The notes beneath the pieces are model-generated. The model made no database searches and was not told the origin of the DNA. It saw only the letters and a program-made list of their open reading frames with translations. A stretch of 64,000 nucleotides of DNA from Butyrivibrio fibrisolvens 16/4 (lineage in GTDB: Bacteria; Bacillota; Clostridia; Lachnospirales; Lachnospiraceae), in NCBI GenBank assembly GCA_000209815.1, contig FP929036.1:2842768-2906767 (forward strand). The letters run 5' to 3'. A program made the translations under genes and the position numbers. Of this stretch, positions 30,498 to 40,137 are shown in pieces (the first letter of the stretch is position 1; each line of letters opens with the position of its first letter).

Positions 30498-31872
30498 CTA
30501 GAACCTTAAATACATAAATGGATTGCCAGCTGAATTTGCAAGACTAATAATTGAAATCCAAAACATAACAAATAAAACAAAAATCACAAAAATATTATCC
30601 TTGTGCTTTCTGTAGAATGACTGCACAAAAGGAATGGCAAATACTAATCCCATAAGTAAATATGGCCAGTATGCCTCTAAAATAAAGATTATATCTTTTT
30701 CATTTACAGCAATACCGTTGTTGATAACAGGAACAAGTCTTAAGCCATAGGTTCCGATTTTACGTGTCGAATGAATTGCAAAAATCACCCAGGTGCAAGG
30801 AATCAGCACAAGTACATTAATACGTCCAAATATTTTGAACAGCTTATCATTTTTAGACAAGATGAACTTTTCCACAAGAATAAGAACTAGCAATACCATT
30901 GCCCACAAAAGATAGTTTAATGTCATGCCATGCCAAAGGCCTGTAATAATCCAAACAACCGTAAGATTAAAAATGGTTCTAACAGTACCCTTTCTGCTAC
31001 CGCCCAATGGAATGTAAATATAATCCTTGAACCAGCTTCCAAGGGTGGCGTGCCAACGTCTATAGAAATCAGAAACCGAATTTCCGCTGTAAGGCTGGAT
31101 GAAGTTTTCTATGAAAGGGAATCCCAGCATCACCCCAAGACCTGCAGCCATAAGGGAGTATCCCCCAAAAATCAAAATAAAGATTCATAGAATAAGCATA
31201 AGCTCCCACCCAGGCAAGCGGTGTTGATATACATTCGTAGCCGATGGTTTTAATATCTGACCAGAGCACTGCTAAATGATCTGCAATCATCACCTTCATA
31301 AAAAGGCCAATAACAAAATATTTGAATCCATCCTCTACGGAAGCAAGAACATTCTGAAGGCGCTGCCACTTTGTGCCACGTTCTTCTACTGGAAGTAAAT
31401 TCCAGGCAGTATTATTTTCCACATAAGAATATCTGCTGATTGGGCCCGAGATAATCTGCGGAAACATAGTAAAGTATGAGGCCATCTTTACAAAGCTAAC
31501 CTCACTAATCTTCTCTTTATATAAATCTGACTGATAGGAAATCATTTTGAAAATGTAAAAGCTAAGGCCTAAAGGAAATGCAATCCCTAAATCCAATCGG
31601 CCTGCAATTTTAAAGGCAGATAAAAGAGCCACATTAAAAACAAGTGCCACAACAAAAACCGGTTTGTTTTTCTTGGAAACAAAGTGGGCAAAAATATAGT
31701 TTACCAAGGTAGCACCTGCTAAAAGAGCCACAAACAATAAATCATTTATGGCATAGAAAACCAGGCTGACCATCAGAAGAATCCAAGGTCTGGCCTTTAC
31801 AGGAAAAATATAATATATAATTAATAATAGAGGCATAGCCCTAAAAATAAAGTTTAAATCCGAAAAAGTCAT
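30498..31872 (-). CDS. MBOAT O-acyltransferase (AlgI/DltB-like), frameshifted
   Basis: Polytopic membrane-bound O-acyltransferase, about 457 residues after removing one base from A5 31167-31171. Before the break: PQIISGPISRYSY (conserved PxxxxGPI). After it: FGGYSLMAAGLG, SVSDFYRRWHATLGSWFKDY and IPLGGS, then the catalytic His in IITGLWHGMTLNYLLWA. ATG 31872 (MTFSDLNF) with GGGAGAT upstream is preferred over earlier Met codons. It is first in an MBOAT-SGNH pair. Acetylation of a surface polysaccharide is the likely role (inference from family). Confidence 0.87.
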
Positions 31873-31961
31873 ACACATATCTCCCAACTTCTCAAATATA
31901 GTATAACCCAATGATATCCTCTATTTCCACATATTTAAAATTACCTTTTTGTTACAAAATA

Positions 31962-31987
31962 AAGGCAACCTTTTTACAGGCTGCCTT
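31962..31987 (-). terminator. Terminator of the carboxylesterase gene
   Basis: 9-bp stem AAGGCAGCC/GGTTGCCTT with an 8-base loop, then TATTTTG on the minus strand, 7 bases after the stop. Confidence 0.65.
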
Positions 31988-31993
31988 AAATTT

Positions 31994-33805
31994 TTATCTT
32001 TTTGTATTCTGATATTTATCGATTACTTCATATAAAGGAAGATTTGGATCCTCAATCATTTTGATATCCGTATCCAATTGAAGCAACTTTTCCTGAGTAG
32101 GTGAACGCATTTCCCATTTTGGAAGACCTTCACCATTTGGATTACCGGTCTTTGCAAAATTCACCCAATATTTCTGCATTATCTCTGAAAGCTTGTAATC
32201 CTCCTCATCATAAAGTCCTGGATGTCTCCAAAGATTTCCATATGCGTAAGGAAGCTCACCAGCATGATAATTGGAAAGGATATTATTTTTCTTAGTGAAA
32301 TAGTACTCGTAAGTAGGAATATTCTGCTCAATTAAATAGTTGTTCCATAAATAATGAGAATAGCTAAACCAAATAGCTGAATATGCCTCATTGAGAGCGC
32401 CCTTGGCATCGCCTAAAGCATCTACTATGAAGTGCTGGTCTCTCTGAGGAGTGTCAGCAGGAACAACCTTTACCATTTCCGCTGCCTGTTCTCCTATGTC
32501 CTCCGCCAGAAGTTCCTGATAATTGTCTGCAGTAGCCTTGGTAGTTAAGAGGAATGCATCCGCTTCCTTTGCATTAAATCCATTGAGGAGGGCATTCTCG
32601 TGATTATTTCCCTTTTCATATGTAAGATAAGGCTGCTCGATAATAGCATATCCATCAATAGTCATAGCGGACTGATTGCTGTCGTTATCAAGTATCTCCT
32701 TGGCTGAAAGCTTCCTAAGCTCAGCTGAAGATGAAACATTAAAAGTTTCTCTAACCTTTTTACCTTCCTCCAAAGCATCTTCATAAGAGCGGAAGGTATG
32801 GAATGGCTCAACAGCTACAATACCACTGGACTCAGCAATTGCATAATTGAAAAGCCCCTCGGTAAGTGGTGAAACGCACAAAGCATTTACGCATGATGCA
32901 CCTGCAGACTCTCCTGCAATGGTAATCTGATTTGGGTCGCCACCAAACTGCTCAATATTGTCGTGAACCCACTTCAAAGCTGCTATTTGATCAAGCAGAC
33001 CATAATTGCCAGTGGTGTCATTAGGCGATTCTTCCTTTAAATCATCTGCAGCATAATATCCAAATACGCCTAAGCGATATGCGAAATCTACAAATACTAC
33101 GCCCTGCTTCGCTAAATCCTCTCCTCTATATTCGGTATATGAAGATTGACCAGTATTAAGGCTACCACCATGAATATAGAAAATAACCGGTTTTAAATCA
33201 GTATCCTGTGATTCCGGTGTCCATACATTAAGATAAAGGCAGTCCTCGCTCATTGCTTCTACATATTCATCGCCATATTTTAACTGATAGTCATGCCAGC
33301 CCAAAATATGAGAAAGGCTATCCATAAATGTGCTTGAACGCTTCTGCATAGCCATTGGTCCAAATTTATCAAAAGTTTTTACTCCATCCCAGCTTTCAGG
33401 CTCCTGAGGTTCTTTGAATCGTAGCTCTCCAACTGGAGCTGCAGCATAAGGAATACCTGCATAGACTCGCACAGATTTGTCTTCATTGTATACGCCTCTA
33501 AGAAGTCCCTGTTCAATTTCCATTACTTCTGTAACTTGTGGATTCTTATTATCAACAGCAGGTATGTTTTTGACAGGAGGCTTTGTCATTAGAAGATTTA
33601 AAACTAATACTATTATGTATGCAATCCACATCATCCATTTTGATCTGCGGGTTAACAAATTCTGTTTCTTTAGCATATGTCTTTCTAATAGCATTATGAT
33701 GCCTGCAATAATGCCAACAATCCAGCCTATCATTATATTCTTTGAAAGTTCTAGCACTATCAAATATAATAAAGTGATTAATATGATAAATATTGAAAAG
33801 AACAT
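31994..33805 (-). CDS. Type B carboxylesterase with N-terminal membrane helices
   Basis: 603-residue alpha/beta hydrolase of the carboxylesterase/para-nitrobenzyl esterase family. Catalytic Ser in TIAGESAGASC, Glu region NGFNAKEADAF, His in YHAGELPYAYG; the oxyanion loop is YIHGGSLNTG and the family opening is VRVYAGIPYAAAPVGELRF. Unusually, about 95 residues with three hydrophobic segments precede the domain, so it is membrane-bound. ATG 33805 has AAGGAG upstream, which decides against an earlier in-frame start. It stands alone between MBOAT/SGNH genes and tRNA-Leu; a role in de-esterifying plant or self glycans is possible but unproven. Confidence 0.87.
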   Translation of the reverse strand: MFFSIFIILITLLYLIVLELSKNIMIGWIVGIIAGIIMLLERHMLKKQNLLTRRSKWMMWIAYIIVLVLNLLMTKPPVKNIPAVDNKNPQVTEVMEIEQGLLRGVYNEDKSVRVYAGIPYAAAPVGELRFKEPQEPESWDGVKTFDKFGPMAMQKRSSTFMDSLSHILGWHDYQLKYGDEYVEAMSEDCLYLNVWTPESQDTDLKPVIFYIHGGSLNTGQSSYTEYRGEDLAKQGVVFVDFAYRLGVFGYYAADDLKEESPNDTTGNYGLLDQIAALKWVHDNIEQFGGDPNQITIAGESAGASCVNALCVSPLTEGLFNYAIAESSGIVAVEPFHTFRSYEDALEEGKKVRETFNVSSSAELRKLSAKEILDNDSNQSAMTIDGYAIIEQPYLTYEKGNNHENALLNGFNAKEADAFLLTTKATADNYQELLAEDIGEQAAEMVKVVPADTPQRDQHFIVDALGDAKGALNEAYSAIWFSYSHYLWNNYLIEQNIPTYEYYFTKKNNILSNYHAGELPYAYGNLWRHPGLYDEEDYKLSEIMQKYWVNFAKTGNPNGEGLPKWEMRSPTQEKLLQLDTDIKMIEDPNLPLYEVIDKYQNTKR

Positions 33806-33936
33806 ATCTAACTCCTTATAGTTTGATTTTATGCAATTTAATTTTGCCACTCAAAATATAGCAGGATATTTTTCTTTTGTAAAGAATTCTACTTCAAAAG
33901 TTTGAAAAAATTTATTAAAAAAATGTGAATTTAGTG

Positions 33937-33965
33937 TTGACTATAGTCCACCACTCTGATATTAT
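33937..33965 (+). promoter_or_regulatory. Promoter of tRNA-Leu(AAG), right copy
   Basis: TTGACT (33937-33942), 17-bp spacer, TATTAT (33960-33965), 37 bases before the tRNA. Shares CTCTGATAT and CTTGTCGT with the left copy. Confidence 0.8.
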
Positions 33966-34002
33966 ACTTCTTGTCGTCAAGACAAGGAACTACAAGTTCT
34001 GA

Positions 34003-34087
34003 GCGGAAGTGTCGGAACTGGCAGACGAGCAAGACTAAGGATCTTGTGCTCATTGCGAGCGTGCGGGTTCAAGTCCCGCCTTCCGCA
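34003..34087 (+). tRNA. tRNA-Leu (anticodon AAG), right copy
   Basis: Identical 85-nt sequence to the tRNA at 29350-29434 but on the plus strand, making an 85-bp inverted repeat about 4.6 kb apart. CCA is not encoded. Confidence 0.96.
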
Positions 34088-34100
34088 TTACTAGGAAATG

Positions 34101-34132
34101 AAAAAGGCATCAGCTTTAGCTGGTGCCTTTTT
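34101..34132 (+). terminator. Terminator of tRNA-Leu(AAG), right copy
   Basis: 14-bp stem AAAAAGGCATCAGC/GCTGGTGCCTTTTT with a 4-base loop and terminal T run. Confidence 0.85.
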
Positions 34133-34144
34133 CGTTTCCATGTT

Positions 34145-34161
34145 TCACCCCGCCTTCCGCA
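34145..34161 (+). repeat. Duplicated tRNA-Leu 3' end (copy beside the right tRNA)
   Basis: TCACCCCGCCTTCCGCA, 57 bp beyond the tRNA end and after its terminator; identical to 29282-29298 on the other strand. Confidence 0.75.
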
Positions 34162-34322
34162 AGCTTCACTAAAAAATCACAGTGATATCCCACTTACATC
34201 ACAATTAATACACAAGATTTGATGTATAGTCTTATTACACACCTAATAGATTACTTGTTTATTTTGGGGGAGATTAATGTTTTCTACTTATTTTCATAGT
34301 CTAAAATGAGGAGGTAAATGCT

Positions 34323-34469
34323 ATGAATGAAGAAAACATTAAAAGAATGGAATCTAAACTTGCCAGAGCATACAAGGAAGGACACTATGAAGAAACCTTG
34401 GTAAATATGGTTACAAAGAAGCCAGGGGTAATCAAAACCATAGCAAATATTTTGATATCGATACATTAA
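34323..34469 (+). CDS. Small basic protein, 48 residues
   Basis: MNEENIKRMESKLARAYKEG opening, ending with a short hydrophobic tail (TIANILISIH). A strong ribosome site (GAGGAGG, 9 bases upstream) and a terminator directly after it argue for a real gene. Not recognised. It is one of the few plus-strand genes here and follows tRNA-Leu(AAG). The amphipathic helix plus hydrophobic tail is compatible with membrane association. Confidence 0.55.
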   Translation: MNEENIKRMESKLARAYKEGHYEETLVNMVTKKPGVIKTIANILISIH

Positions 34470-34473
34470 AATA

Positions 34474-34510
34474 AAAAGCCAATCTGCTACTAAGAAACAG
34501 ATTGGCTTTT
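34474..34510. terminator. Bidirectional terminator between the small protein gene and dtd
   Basis: 13-bp perfect stem AAAAGCCAATCTG/CAGATTGGCTTTT, 11-base loop, T/A runs on both sides; serves the convergent genes. Confidence 0.85.
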
Positions 34511-34521
34511 ATAATTTTTTA

Positions 34522-34971
34522 TTAACAAATCTCAGCTGAATCCAGGACAATGGTGAATGGACCATCGTTTAAAAGTGATACTTTCATATCTGCTCCAAAC
34601 TCTCCTGTTTCTACGTGATAGCCTGCATCACGACACTGGCTGATAATGTATTCGTACATATCATTGGCAAAATCCGGTGCACCCGCATCTGTAAATGATG
34701 GACGATAGCCCTTCTTGCAGTTTGCATAAAGAGTAAACTGAGAAATGAGAAGCAATTCTCCACCTACGTCAGTGAGGGAAAGATTAATCTTATCGTTCTC
34801 ATCATCAAAAATACGAAGGCCCAAAAGCTTCTTTACCATTTTGTCTGCAATTTCTTTTGTGTCTGAATCAGATACGCCAATCAAAACAAGAAATCCCTTC
34901 TTGATAGCGCCGATAGTGTTGCCATCTACAGCTACTGATGCTTCATTTACACGTTGAATTACAAATTTCAT
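34522..34971 (-). CDS. dtd: D-aminoacyl-tRNA deacylase
   Basis: 149 residues. Removes D-amino acids wrongly loaded on tRNA. Family motifs: N-terminal [20 protein letters not shown] (catalytic Thr region), a GYRPSF loop and [11 protein letters not shown] with the Gly-Pro cross-subunit motif region near the end. The start overlaps the stop of the upstream SGNH gene by one base (34971), so translation is probably coupled. Its place directly after a Dlt-like cassette with an amino-acid racemase is suggestive: a cell making extra D-amino acid would benefit from Dtd (inference). Confidence 0.93.
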   Translation of the reverse strand: MKFVIQRVNEASVAVDGNTIGAIKKGFLVLIGVSDSDTKEIADKMVKKLLGLRIFDDENDKINLSLTDVGGELLLISQFTLYANCKKGYRPSFTDAGAPDFANDMYEYIISQCRDAGYHVETGEFGADMKVSLLNDGPFTIVLDSAEIC

Positions 34972-36032
34972 TATTGATTCTCCTCTGGGTCGTGAACAGT
35001 TCCGTATAGTTTTAGATTGGTATTCTGGCGGTCTATTTCTTTGTTATAGCGAGCCTCAACACCATTCCAATATTTCTCAAGAGCTTTGTCTCCTCTTCTG
35101 TCTGGAAGATTAAAATCTTTCACCAAAATGTTGCCGAAGACTTCACTCATCTTTTCAGCACCTGCAAGATTAAGATGAAGACCGCCGTCATAAGTGTCTT
35201 TGCTCCAATCAAGCCCCATCTCATCCTGAAGATTAAGAAAATTAATGTATGTCAAATCGTTGGCCTTAGCATAATCTTCAATCTGTTTATCCCACTGCTC
35301 ATACCAATATGGATAAAGTGTTGGCGCTTTTACCAAAATAAGCTGCACATTATTATCCTTACAAAGCTTTGTGAGCTTGTCTAAATACGTATATGCGTTA
35401 TCTCCAAACTGATAATCAGGCAAAGGCTTGCCCTCTGGAACATCCTCAGCTGGCTTTACATCTACACGCATGTAGTAGCCGTTAAATGATACCTTGTCCC
35501 TGTGTAGCAAATACTTAATATCTTCTGAGTTTAAGTCACTCCAACGACTATGATATCTGAGTAACGGAAATACGTAGTCGATAAAATGCTCATCCTCTGT
35601 CATAGAAGCCTTGATATTATCAATCTTACTTTTAGACCATTTCATACCATCGATAGACATTCTATTATAGGCTTCGTTCTGTGGCTCGTTATACTTCATT
35701 GAAAGTACATTAAATACTATTACATCAGGATGCTCTCTCTTTAATGTATCCTCAGCAAGGTAATAGGACTGCCAAATAAGCTGCTGAGCGCTGCCACGTA
35801 TATACGAATTGATTCCAAAATTCTTCCAAAGATAAACTGGAGATATATTTTCATAAAGTTCACAATCGCCTATAAATACCACGTTGTGATTTGTTGGGTC
35901 ATCGTAGTATTCAGCTATCATAGCACCTTCCAGAACGCCTGACATGTATTTAGGCTCTAAGAGTTTGGTGGCGAAAAAGATGCCGGTGATTGATATGGCT
36001 ATGATTAATATTATTGATATTAGTTTTTTCAT
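34971..36032 (-). CDS. DltD/AlgX-like SGNH protein with Cys at the nucleophile position
   Basis: 353 residues with an N-terminal signal-anchor (residues 4-22). Block I reads [15 protein letters not shown], so Cys stands where SGNH esterases have Ser. The C-terminal block [15 protein letters not shown] supplies the Asp/His pair. Internal features [14 protein letters not shown] and RYHSRWSDL are conserved in similar Lachnospiraceae proteins as I recall them. It should work outside the membrane with the MBOAT protein encoded 19 bp upstream, as DltD does with DltB. A natural Cys variant or an acyl-carrier role without hydrolysis are both possible. Confidence 0.8.
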   Translation of the reverse strand: MKKLISIILIIAISITGIFFATKLLEPKYMSGVLEGAMIAEYYDDPTNHNVVFIGDCELYENISPVYLWKNFGINSYIRGSAQQLIWQSYYLAEDTLKREHPDVIVFNVLSMKYNEPQNEAYNRMSIDGMKWSKSKIDNIKASMTEDEHFIDYVFPLLRYHSRWSDLNSEDIKYLLHRDKVSFNGYYMRVDVKPAEDVPEGKPLPDYQFGDNAYTYLDKLTKLCKDNNVQLILVKAPTLYPYWYEQWDKQIEDYAKANDLTYINFLNLQDEMGLDWSKDTYDGGLHLNLAGAEKMSEVFGNILVKDFNLPDRRGDKALEKYWNGVEARYNKEIDRQNTNLKLYGTVHDPEENQ

Positions 36033-36051
36033 TTATGCCCTCATCCACTTT

Positions 36052-37643
36052 TTAAAATTGATTATAAATAAACTGGCTAGCTGAATATCCGATTCCGTAG
36101 GCTCCAAAAACTACAGTGGCCATAAACAATCCGTACCAGATGATGAAACGAACTGGGGCAGCCTTAGCAGCAATCTTTTCTCTAACACTGCCACTTCTTT
36201 GAACCAGGCTGACTATAACTAGTACAAGCATACCAAGAAATACTATTGCGTAATCATACTCAGCAATACCCATTCCGATAAATGCATCTGCATTTAGCTG
36301 TGACAAGCTAGATTTACTAAAGATACTTCCAAACATTTTAAATGTAAGTGGAACATCACGATAGCAATCAAACATACGAAGGGATGACATTATCAACACT
36401 GTACGGATAATTTGGAAGAGTTTCCAACCAAATGTACCAGCAACCTTAACCTTGCTGTGGAACCATCTGTAGAATGGCTCTAGCTCCTGAGAAATCATGA
36501 TAACTACAAAGTTGCCAAGTCCCCAGACGATAAAGTTCCAGCTGGCTCCATGCCAGATACCTGTGGTAAACCAAACGATAAAGCTGGATAAATAAACAGG
36601 CACTCTCTTACCAAGATTGTTTCCAAGTCGAGCTCTGCTCTTCTTAGAAAGCTTCATCATAAACTGGCTGGCACTGATTGGATAGAAAATGTAATCTGTG
36701 AACCAGGTTCCCATGGTGATGTGCCATCTATTCCAGTATTCCTTGATATTCTTTGAGAAGTATGGTCGAATAAAGTTTTCTGTAACCTTGATTCCCATAG
36801 TCTCTGCAACACCGATTGTAATGTCAATACCGCCTGTGAAATCTGCATAAAGCTCTAGGGCATAAAACATTGCGCCAGCGAAAGCATAAAAGCCGTTGTA
36901 GGTATCCGGATCTGCAATGATTGCCTGAACTGCCACAAGAATTCTATCTGCAATAACAAGCTTCTTGAAGAATCCCCACAGGATTCGCTCCAAGCCAAAA
37001 CTTACAGTCTTCCAATCGAATCTATGCTCCTCATAAAGAGTCTTGCTCAAATCAGCATAGCGGCTGATAGGGCCCTGTACAAGCTGCGGGAAGAAGGATA
37101 CAAAAAGTGCAAACTTAAAAGATTATCCTGAGCCTTGAACTTGCCATTGAATACATCGATAAGGTAGCCCATAGACTGGAAGGTGTAGAAGGAAATGCCC
37201 ATTGGGATAATCAAATCCACAAATGAGATTCCATCTGGTCTTCCAAAGCTTGCCATAATGCCGTTGATATTTGCGATAGTAAAATTTGTGTATTTTGTAA
37301 CCGCAAGAATACCTAAATTCAAAAGAAGGCAGGCAAGGAAAATCTTCTTTTCAACTGCATGCTCCTTAGCCTTTAGAGCTTTTCTTTCTTCCTTTTCATA
37401 TTCCTTTTTATGCTCTTTAAACCATGCATCAAAGCTTTCCTTTTTATCGGAAATCTTTTTGGCGGCAAAAAAAGTAGTCACTGTAGTGACCATAATAAAA
37501 ATCAAATATCTTGGGTCGCACATAAAATAAAATGCATAACTTGCAAGAAGCAGGAAGGACCATTGGGCCCTTCCTGGCATCAAATAATACATTATAAATA
37601 CTACTAATAAAAATAATAAAAATTCGTAGCTTGTAAATAACAT
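36052..37643 (-). CDS. MBOAT acyltransferase (DltB-like), frameshifted
   Basis: Polytopic membrane protein, about 530 residues after adding one base at A4 37117-37120. Restored text across the break is LFVSFFPQLVQGPISRYADL (GPI motif). The second part has ELYADFTGGIDITIGVAETMG, KEYWNRWHITMGTWFTDYIFYP and the catalytic His in TTGIWHGASWNFIVWG. It belongs between the carrier protein and the SGNH protein of a Dlt-like cassette and would accept an acyl or aminoacyl group from the carrier in the cytosol. Confidence 0.87.
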
Positions 37644-37647
37644 CTAA

Positions 37648-37881
37648 TTAGTCCTCATCATCTAACTTAGCTTTGATTAAAGCATAAATTGTCTCTGCTG
37701 AATCGAAATTCTCAGGTGTAAGCTCTGCTGCACCAATAGTAACATCAAACTCCTCATTAATCTCTGAAATCAGTGAAACAATATCAAAGGAATCAAGAAT
37801 TCCTCCAGTCACTAATCCCTTCTCAGTAGTAAAATCCACCTCAGGGTGTAAGTCGCTTAAAATCTCTAATAATTCGTTCAT
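37648..37881 (-). CDS. DltC-like acyl carrier protein
   Basis: 77 residues, acidic, with the phosphopantetheine site GGILDSFDIVSLI (Ser at about residue 31). Start 37881 (MNELLEIL) is set by GGAGG 7-8 bases upstream; a Met five codons earlier lacks one. It lies 4 bp before the MBOAT gene and 19 bp after the adenylation enzyme, the same order as dltA-dltB-dltC-dltD components, though rearranged. Confidence 0.88.
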   Translation of the reverse strand: MNELLEILSDLHPEVDFTTEKGLVTGGILDSFDIVSLISEINEEFDVTIGAAELTPENFDSAETIYALIKAKLDDED

Positions 37882-37900
37882 TGTTTTATCCTCCAAAATA

Positions 37901-39408
37901 TTATTTATTATACATTTTAGAAAGCGTTACGCGATCTATTTTTCCATTGGCTGTGAATGGCATTTCCTCTAGGCGATTCACCTTGTTAGGTAACATATAT
38001 CTAGGGAGCTTGGTCTTTAGGGCTTTGATAAGGTCGCCTTCGGTGATGTCGCCTACGTAGTAAAGGACGATTTTACCTTGTTCCTTGGCATAGATACAGC
38101 TGGAAAGCTTTATCTCTGGTACAAGGTTTACATTTGCTTCGATTTCTCCAAGCTCGATGCGGTGTCCCATGTGCTTTATCTGGAAATCCTTACGGGAGTG
38201 GAATATAAGCTCGCCGTATTCGTTGATGTGGCCAATATCACCTGTACGATAGATGATTTCCGGGTAAGCTGTGTTAAGCGGATTTTGTACGTAGGCCTCG
38301 CTTGTTTTTCTGGATTATTGTAATATCCAAGTGTAACTGATGTACCACGAATACAGATTTCACCCTGCTCTCCTGGCTCGGCCAATGTGTTGTCATCCTT
38401 AAGTAACATGATTTCTGTATTCTTAAATGGGAAGCCTACTGGGATTACTTCGTCATCAGCGAACTCGCGAGTGACTGGATAATAGCAGCACATTCCAGTG
38501 CCCTCAGTAGGGCCGTAAAGATTAAAGAACTTTGCCTCTGGGCAGGCCTCTCTCCACAGTCTAAACTGCTTGATTGGAAATACTTCGCTACCAAATGCGA
38601 TAGTGCGAAGTGTGGTAGGCTTTACTGTATCAAATGTAGCAAAAGCACTAATCATAGTAAGGGCAGAAACAACCCAGCACACTGTGTTAATCTGATGCTC
38701 ATTAATATATTCCACCAGCTTAACTGGGAACATAAAATATGAATGTGGAATCAGGTATGTAGTAGCACCAAATTTAAGTGTAGGATAAAGCTCCTTCAGG
38801 CATGCATCAAAATAAAGTGGTGTCTGATTACCAAATATAGTATCTTCATTAAATCCAAGAGTCTCTGAAAGCTGCTCGATATAATCGATTACAGAACGAT
38901 GGCAGGCGCACACGCCCTTTGGAACACCTGTGGAGCCTGACGTAAATACGATATAGATTGGATCTGCATCAATAGCCTTCTTTCTTACAAGAGCAAGTGC
39001 TTCGTAATCTGGGTTCGTATTTACGATATCTGAAAACAGAACAATATCTGCCTTATAGTCAAATCCTTCTGCAATACCTACAGTAGATTCATCACAGATA
39101 ATCACTCTTGGCTTGCAGTTGTCTAAAATAAGATTGATTCTGGTAGCTGGCATTTCGCTGTCAATTGGAACATAGTAGCAGCCTGCATTGATTACACCAA
39201 AGAATGTAGCAATAGTGTTTGGGCTTTTTTTCATAAATACAATAACAGGCTCACGCTTGCAACCTTTATTCAAAAGACCAGTTCCCACTGAATCCATAAT
39301 TCTCTTTACATCGGAAAATGTGAGGCTTACCTCATCATCCGCATATGCGATTTTATCTGGAACTCGCTCCAGACTTTCGTTTAAATAATCTAGTACATTG
39401 TTTTGCAT
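37901..39408 (-). CDS. Amino acid adenylation ligase (DltA-like), frameshifted
   Basis: About 502 residues once a base is added at T5 38305-38309. ANL-superfamily core motifs: A3 YIVFTSGSTGVPKGV, FNLYGPTEGTG, A7 YRTGDIGHI, A8 MGHRIELGEIEANV and the A10 lysine in ANGKIDRVTL. It activates an amino acid as adenylate and loads it on the carrier encoded next. Overall similarity is closest to D-alanine-poly(phosphoribitol) ligase, but the neighbouring Asp/Glu racemase makes D-Asp, D-Glu or another substrate worth considering. The start has GAGGTG upstream. Confidence 0.85.
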
Positions 39409-39417
39409 TATACACCT

Positions 39418-40137
39418 CTATTTTGTTATTAGATTGTCGCACTCAGGGCGAGCCTTGGCGCACTTTTTTACACAGTCTGCTGCAAGCACATCAACAATAT
39501 CAAGGACATTTGCACCTACTTCGTAATCACGTTTTACTATAGAAAGCTCTGTACATCCTAAAATAACTACTTGTGCTCCAGCGTCTAAAAGCTGATTTTT
39601 AACCTGTTCAAAAGCATCCATATTTACAGGCTGGCCAGCCTTTACATCATCGTAAATGATGCTCATTACAGCCTTCTGTCCTGCAGCATCTGGATAAATA
39701 CATTTGATATCATAATCTTTAAAAACTGAATCAAAAAGATGCATAGATGCAGTTCCATCAGTGGCCATTATTCCAACCTTTGAAATACCTCTCTCAGAAA
39801 GATACTGAGCGGCTTCCTTGATTCCATTGCTAACAGGAATCATTACACTGTCAGCCAGCTGATCGTGGAAGAAATGTGCGGTAATGCAAGGCATGGCTAT
39901 ATAATCAACATTCTGCCTTTCAAGGCTGTTAGCAAGCTCTGTAATTTTAGGAAGCGGGCTTTCACTGCTCTCCCCTAATATATACCCTGTCCTGTCTGGA
40001 ATAGATGGACAGTTATATATGATCATTTCTATATTTTCCTGGTCTGTTTTGGCATCGGTAAGCTCTATTATCCTGCGCATAAAGTAGGCTGTAGCCATAG
40101 GACCAAGGCCACCGATGATACCTAGCTTCTTATTCAT
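39418..40137 (-). CDS. Aspartate/glutamate racemase family protein
   Basis: 239 residues. Two catalytic cysteines: MPCITAHFF (first, normally CNTAH; here Ile replaces Asn) and LGCTELSIV (second). N-terminal KLGIIGGLGPMATAYFM is typical of the COG1794 racemases. It is cofactor-independent and cytosolic. Start 40137 (MNKKLG) overlaps the upstream transglutaminase stop by 8 bp (ATGAATAA), suggesting coupling. It directly precedes the adenylation enzyme, so it probably supplies the D-amino acid to be activated. Confidence 0.87.
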   Translation of the reverse strand: MNKKLGIIGGLGPMATAYFMRRIIELTDAKTDQENIEMIIYNCPSIPDRTGYILGESSESPLPKITELANSLERQNVDYIAMPCITAHFFHDQLADSVMIPVSNGIKEAAQYLSERGISKVGIMATDGTASMHLFDSVFKDYDIKCIYPDAAGQKAVMSIIYDDVKAGQPVNMDAFEQVKNQLLDAGAQVVILGCTELSIVKRDYEVGANVLDIVDVLAADCVKKCAKARPECDNLITK

